A stretch of DNA of 64,000 nt from Hygrocybe punicea (lineage: Eukaryota > Basidiomycota > Agaricomycetes > Agaricales > Hygrophoraceae), in the NCBI GenBank assembly GCA_963556145.1, contig OY744461.1, forward strand, positions 1 to 64,000. The letters are read 5' to 3'. The notes under the pieces were generated by a model. That model made no database searches and was not told the DNA's origin. It saw nothing but the letters and a program-made list of their open reading frames with translations. The position numbers and the translations under genes are program-made. Numbering within the stretch: the first letter of the stretch is position 1; every line of letters starts with the position of its first letter. Positions 59,670 through 64,000 of the stretch are shown here, one piece after another.

Positions 59670-59990
59670 ATACAGACCTTCCCCCTGCCTCCTCCTGCTC
59701 CTCCTGCCTCCCCTCCCCTGCTGTCTGCTGCCTGCCTCCTGCTCCTGCTCCTGCTCCTGCTCCCCTCCCTCCCCATTCTCCTGTTCCCCTCCCCTTTTCC
59801 TCCTCTCCTGCCCCTTCTCCCCTCCCCTCTCCCTCGTCCCTCCTCCTCCCCCCCTTCCCCCCTTCCCCCCTCCCCTTCTCCTCCCCTCCTTCTCTCCCCA
59901 CCACCTCCCTACCCCATTCCTTCCTCTTCCTCCCTCCTGCTCCTGCTCCTGCTCCTGCTCCCCCTTCCTGTTCCCTCCTGTGATATTTTA
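59670..59990 (+). repeat. Polypyrimidine tract, about 320 bp
   Basis: Almost uninterrupted C/T on the plus strand, including (CTCCTG)n at 59690-59765 and 59935-59960. Long polypurine-polypyrimidine runs can form triplex DNA. Immediately follows the G-rich tract, so the purine-rich strand switches here. Confidence 0.9.
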
Positions 59991-61068
59991 TTGCTTGATT
60001 TGTATTTGCATAAAATAATTATTTAATTTGTATCCCCAAGGCTCTGGAAAATTAATTAATTAGATACACATAATATTCATTTATTTTTGGTGATCCCTAA
60101 TCAGGCACCCTCAGTTTTTTGGTGAAAGGAATAAGCATATGCAGCCTTGCCCTAAAACAGTGGCAAGGCCCAGATTTGGTATGTAGTACAGGAGAAGAAC
60201 CAGTGTGGTGCAGTATAGAACAGGGTATGTGGTCAAGGTGGATGCTTGAAACCACAAAACTAAGGTCTACAGGACACTAGAAAGGAGCAAATAAAGAAAT
60301 ACATACTCAGGAGGAGAAAGAGAGACTGGCACAGAAATGTCTCCCCCCAAAGCAAATAAATACAGAAAGGGACTGAAACCACAATGTGGCAAGATGGGGT
60401 GAAACTCAGAGGAAGGGAAAAGGAGCACATGTTCCAAAGCACTAAATCCTTCCCTTTGACCTATTCTAGCCTTGAGACACTGTGACTAGCCATGAAGCAT
60501 CCCAATTTCATTGTATCTTCATTGTGATGCAAGTGTGATATGCACGCAATGCATGTGATGTGTTGACATTATTGCAATTTGCTTGAAGCTCTTCACAGCT
60601 CTGTGAGCCCTTCAGAAGTATATGTTGAGCTTCTCCAATGTCACCCACACCTTACAGTGTAATACCATTCCTTTGCACACCACTTTGTCTTGCCTCTTCC
60701 TAAACATCAATGTCACAACTCTTGTTTAATTCTCTTTTGAATGTCTTGTAAATGTATCTCAGCTACCCTATTACATTTTGTGCAGATTTTTATATCAATG
60801 AGAAACAATAGAAATCACAATTTTTGAATGGGGACTACAATGTCATGGTTTAATGCTCCTTGCACACCTGTGATGGCATATCACTTCACTACTCTAGGCC
60901 ACAATTTGACCTACAAACACTCTCAGCATCACCCATTGCACATCTGATGTGACCAATGAAAACCGCATGCTTGGTCATGTTACAGCATATTTCATAAAGG
61001 TAGGCTGCAGCCAAAAAAAAAAAAGTTTACCAAGCTTGGTCCCTGCCAGGTATGTCACTGCCAGGTAG
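59991..61068. other. AT-rich sequence without supported features
   Basis: Only short frames. No terminal repeats or coding homology seen. Confidence 0.4.
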
Positions 61069-61589
61069 CAGCTGTTGCTGAGCTACAGAAACTATATTTC
61101 TTCAGCAAGAATGATGCCATCTAATCCCAATGATAGTCTCAGGCTTAAATAAGTATATGTAGACCCTTTGAGACCATTTCTTACAGGAAAAAATACCAGT
61201 TGGCAATGTCAGGTAATTTCTTTAAGAGATGCTTTCCATTTCAGGTAGTGTGGCTCATTTATATGTGCATTTGGATACTATCACCATCTAAAATCATGTT
61301 TTATTTTATTTTATGCGAGTGAAAGGTTGATTTCACTACTACTGGATTTTTAAGAAGTTTTGGAGTACTCCCTGGGTTCATTGTAAATATTTTATGAAAT
61401 TTGACCTTAGGTTTTCCTTTTTTGGAGCTGACTAGGCTCAAATCTCTCCAGAATTATATGACACAATTTTTTCCAACAAAGAGTCCTCAGCAGGTCTACA
61501 TATACTTCTTTAAGCCTGGGACTACCATTGGGATTAGATAGCACCATTCTCACTGAAGAAATGTAGTTTCTGTAGCTCAGCAACAGCTG
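61069..61589. repeat. Fold-back element, about 105-bp arms
   Basis: Left arm from CAGCTGTTGCTGAGCTACAG (61069) to about 61175, right arm about 61480-61589 inverted, few mismatches; about 305 bp between. No coding frame inside. Confidence 0.85.
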
Positions 61590-61694
61590 GGTAACTCGCA
61601 AACTCCGGAACCACCAGAACCTGCAACGGAATCACCAGAATCCACTACAAAGGCACCGGATCCGACACCAGAAAGAACTAACCCAGACTGGAAA

Positions 61695-61958
61695 ATGAAA
61701 TTACATACCCACTGGGAGAAACCCGAAGAGTTAAACAATCTGCGTGCACACCTAACACAATGCGAGATACACGAACTGCTTGATGTACAGAGACCAACAA
61801 AATCATCCGCAGCAAAACAAAGGGAAAATGTTGATGCAGAAACAACCATTGCATATGTGTTCTTGAGCATAATGCAACAAGATAGCAGTCTCACCAACAA
61901 GGACCCATGGGATTCAAAGGAAGCCAGGGAAGCTGTAGATTTGGAGAACTGGAAGTAG
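61695..61958 (+). pseudogene. Possible copia polyprotein fragment upstream of RT
   Basis: An 87-codon frame ending DPWDSKEAREAVDLENWK. The ending resembles the segment just before copia reverse transcriptase, but the following 400 bp do not continue it. Weak. Confidence 0.25.
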
Positions 61959-62389
61959 GCAATGGCACGGATTTTTTAGGTGATGTACATAATAAAATAT
62001 CAATATACAAACAATTGCTGGTATTTCTCAAGAGTAATTTGACCTGAAACTTTTTAACAAACTCCATTCTATCCCTCCCTTCATTGTTCAAACCATTTAC
62101 AATAGATGAAACCAATAAAATATCATTTATAGCCTTAAATATGAAATTTCCCGTCTGCTACTCTGAGGTTTTTTCATATGCTGTATCCATGGCTTCACGG
62201 ATTTGTATCCATTTTGTATCCATCTAGTAGATGCAGAATAACACCTTTTAATACTTCAAAGCCATACCCAACACTTTGGGGCCACCATATTTGACATATT
62301 ATGTAGATTTTCTCTCCATATAGTATAGCAAATAGAGGTGAATTGGGCCTATATACTTCATAACCAATTGGAGACTCAAAATCCGTGGA

Positions 62390-63352
62390 TATATCCGTGC
62401 CATTGCCTAACTGGAAGGTAGTGATGAAAGAGGAATTCAATCAGCTACAAGAAATGGGTGTTTGGAAGCTCATTGACTTACCAGAAGGGTGGGAAGCCAT
62501 TGGAAGCAAATGGGTTTTCCATCGGAAACATGATGAGATGGGTGCAATTGCTAGGCACAAGGCCAGATTAGTAGCCCAGGGGTTTTGGCAGAAGCCCAAA
62601 GTGGATTTCAGTGAAACCAAAACATTTGCTCCTGTGATGCAGTTTGAGATGTTATGGATGTTGCTTGCATATAGTCAAGGATTGGGATATTCAGCAGATG
62701 GATATCCAAGGTACATACCTTAATGGATGGGTGAAGGAGGAGCTGTACATCAAACAGCCAGTGGAATTTGAGGATGGAACCAGATGTGTTTGCTACCTCA
62801 TATGCCCTATATATGGTCTCAGGTAAGCTGGAAACATATGGAACACGGATTTTGATCACATGATGAAGGAATTTTGTTATATGACTACTGCGTGTACTAC
62901 TATCAGGAAGGTGAAAACTGTTCCATTGTACTAATATGGGTTGACGACCTCATGGCTTATACAAACAACCAAGCAATGAATCAGCAGATAATAAACCAGC
63001 TGAAGGAAAAATCACAGTAACAGTCATTGGAAAGCCTATGTTACTGCTTGGAATTTATATCAAACAAGACTGCCAACAATGGAAAGTCACCCTGTCACAA
63101 AGCCATTACATCCAGAAGATACTGTGCATTCGACAAGACCCAATATCATATATGCCACTGTGACCATTGCGCAAATCATACAGAACCCAAGTCTGGAAGA
63201 TAGCATTAAAAAGGATCTTCTGCTATCTAAAAGGAACTATGGACTATGAATTAATGTATGGTGGAAAGGACCAACAGATTACGATGGCCTTCATTACATT
63301 GATGCCAATTGGGGATCCAACCCACACCAGAAATCCATCAGCAGATATGTGT
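62390..63352 (+). pseudogene. Ty1/copia reverse transcriptase-RNase H relic
   Basis: MKEEFNQLQEMGVWKLIDLP, IGSKWVFHRKHDEMGAIARH, KARLVAQGF, then in shifting frames DIQGTYLNGWVKEELYIKQP, VLIWVDDLMAYTNN (the catalytic YVDD-type site reads WVDD), LLLGIYIKQD, FCYLKGTMDYELMYGG and DANWGSNPHQKSISRYV. This is the order of copia pol from RT thumb to the RNase H/tail. Stops and frame changes are frequent. It is cut off at 63352 by a hAT-like terminus. Confidence 0.8.
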
Positions 63353-64000
63353 TAGTGTTGCCGAAGTTCGGTTCGGTCCAGTTTTTCGAGTTTTTTGGAA
63401 AACCTGAACCGAAACCGCCAATTCGGTTCAGCCATTTGCTGAACCTGAACCGAAACCGTGCAGAACAGTTTCATGGCGTTCGGTTCGCGTTTAAACGCGT
63501 TCAAACCGCTGAACCGTGGCGGGGAGGGGGCCTAGACCATTCATGTGGTCCACGGCAGCCCACTCTCCATGGTGGGGTTGCGTAAATACATTGCGAATGA
63601 CATCCGCTGCTCTTCGCAAGGTAGGTGTGGCGCCTGTACCCGCGGAACCCATACCTGCCATGATCCATCCTAACAATCTCACGAAGAATGGGGCCGCGTC
63701 AATTGACGCGCTCCATCTGTTTTCGCGAGGTTGGGTTGGGGCCAGGGACATTCCATGGGCGTCTGTGTGTGCTACCTACCTCGCGAAGAACGGGGACGCG
63801 TCAGTTGACGCGCTCCGTCTGTTTTTGCGAGGTTGGATGGGGCCGGGGACTTGCCATGGCCCAATTGACGCGGCTGGGGCGTGTTCGCGAGGTGGGTCTT
63901 CGTCGTCGCCTCGTCCATTCCCCTCGTTAGCCGATGTCGTTGGGACTGGATTTGGGGACGTACCTGGGCCGGTAGGTGGGCGCACCACCCCATTGTCGTC
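63353..64000. mobile_element. Left end of a hAT-like element running off the window
   Basis: Starts TAGTGTTGCCGAAGTTCGGTT immediately after the copia relic (shortened), with GGTTCGG/CTGAACCG subterminal repeats like those of the MITE at 52565. The 8 bases before it are ATATGTGT; the partner end is not in the window. From 63680 three imperfect units of about 105 bp follow (GACGCGCTCC(A/G)TCTGTTTT, GCGAGGTTGG). Confidence 0.6.
63695..63710. repeat. 16-bp perfect palindrome
   Basis: CGCGTCAATTGACGCG. A second copy at 63797-63812 (CGCGTCAGTTGACGCG) differs at the centre, and CCAATTGACGCG recurs near 63861. Confidence 0.9.

Noticed and set aside
59416..59904. Gly/Glu-rich 162-codon minus-strand frame
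   Set aside because: Translation of the polypyrimidine and GGGACA low-complexity tracts; no unique sequence.

Overview
The window looks like nuclear DNA of a filamentous basidiomycete, most likely an Agaricomycete. Supported introns are short (about 48-86 nt, GTRNGT...YAG) and split small exons. The recognisable families (Crinkler headers, a ricin-B lectin with beta-sandwich modules, a CorA-like fungal membrane protein, tnp2/CACTA, hAT, FAR1-MULE, Tc1-like and copia elements) form a typical mushroom accessory-genome mix. All names rest on recognition by eye; no database search was possible.

Region 1 (1-5.3 kb): a Crinkler-type gene running off the left edge that carries two complete header domains in tandem; an HMG-CoA reductase C-terminal relic; an RS-rich scrap; and a broken Ypp1/TTC7-like TPR gene. 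Region 2 (5.5-12.4 kb): four tandem-repeat fields. One of them (6.9-8.4 kb, 225-233 bp unit) keeps a three-stem fold with compensatory substitutions between units. Region 3 (12.4-21.4 kb): a degenerate repeat-family gene, a small two-exon gene, a tnp2 transposase gene, and one apparently intact host gene, a six-exon protein ending in a ricin-B-like beta-trefoil.

Region 4 (21.8-29 kb): a CorA-like gene cut by a 5.26-kb hAT element inserted in a 48-nt intron (8-bp target duplication TAGGTRAC); the hAT is itself split by a solo LTR. Region 5 (29-37.5 kb): a Harbinger-like MITE, a fold-back, a TGA-riddled relic, and a long reading frame joining a Ulp1-like cysteine protease to a FAR1-MULE transposase with SWIM and zinc-knuckle motifs, broken by two solo LTRs of one family with perfect 5-bp target duplications. 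Region 6 (39-45.5 kb): an Hsp90 pseudogene, then a 4.66-kb element with about 235-bp terminal inverted repeats carrying a dead Tc1-like transposase and an accessory ORF; a 958-bp hAT MITE sits on a splice acceptor of that transposase.

Region 7 (45.6-57 kb): a multi-pass membrane protein relic; a 2,000-bp hAT-type element that has captured an internally deleted Hsp70; an 800-bp near-perfect palindrome; a hAT MITE; and a fairly complete hAT element. Region 8 (57-64 kb): weak ORFs, triplet, G-rich and pyrimidine-rich low complexity, a fold-back, a copia reverse-transcriptase relic, and a hAT-like terminus with 16-bp palindromes at the right edge.

Overall this is nested-transposon territory in which fragments of housekeeping genes (HMGR, Ypp1, Hsp90, Hsp70, CorA-like) decay. 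Premature stops are overwhelmingly TGA, which fits G:C to A:T transition pressure.
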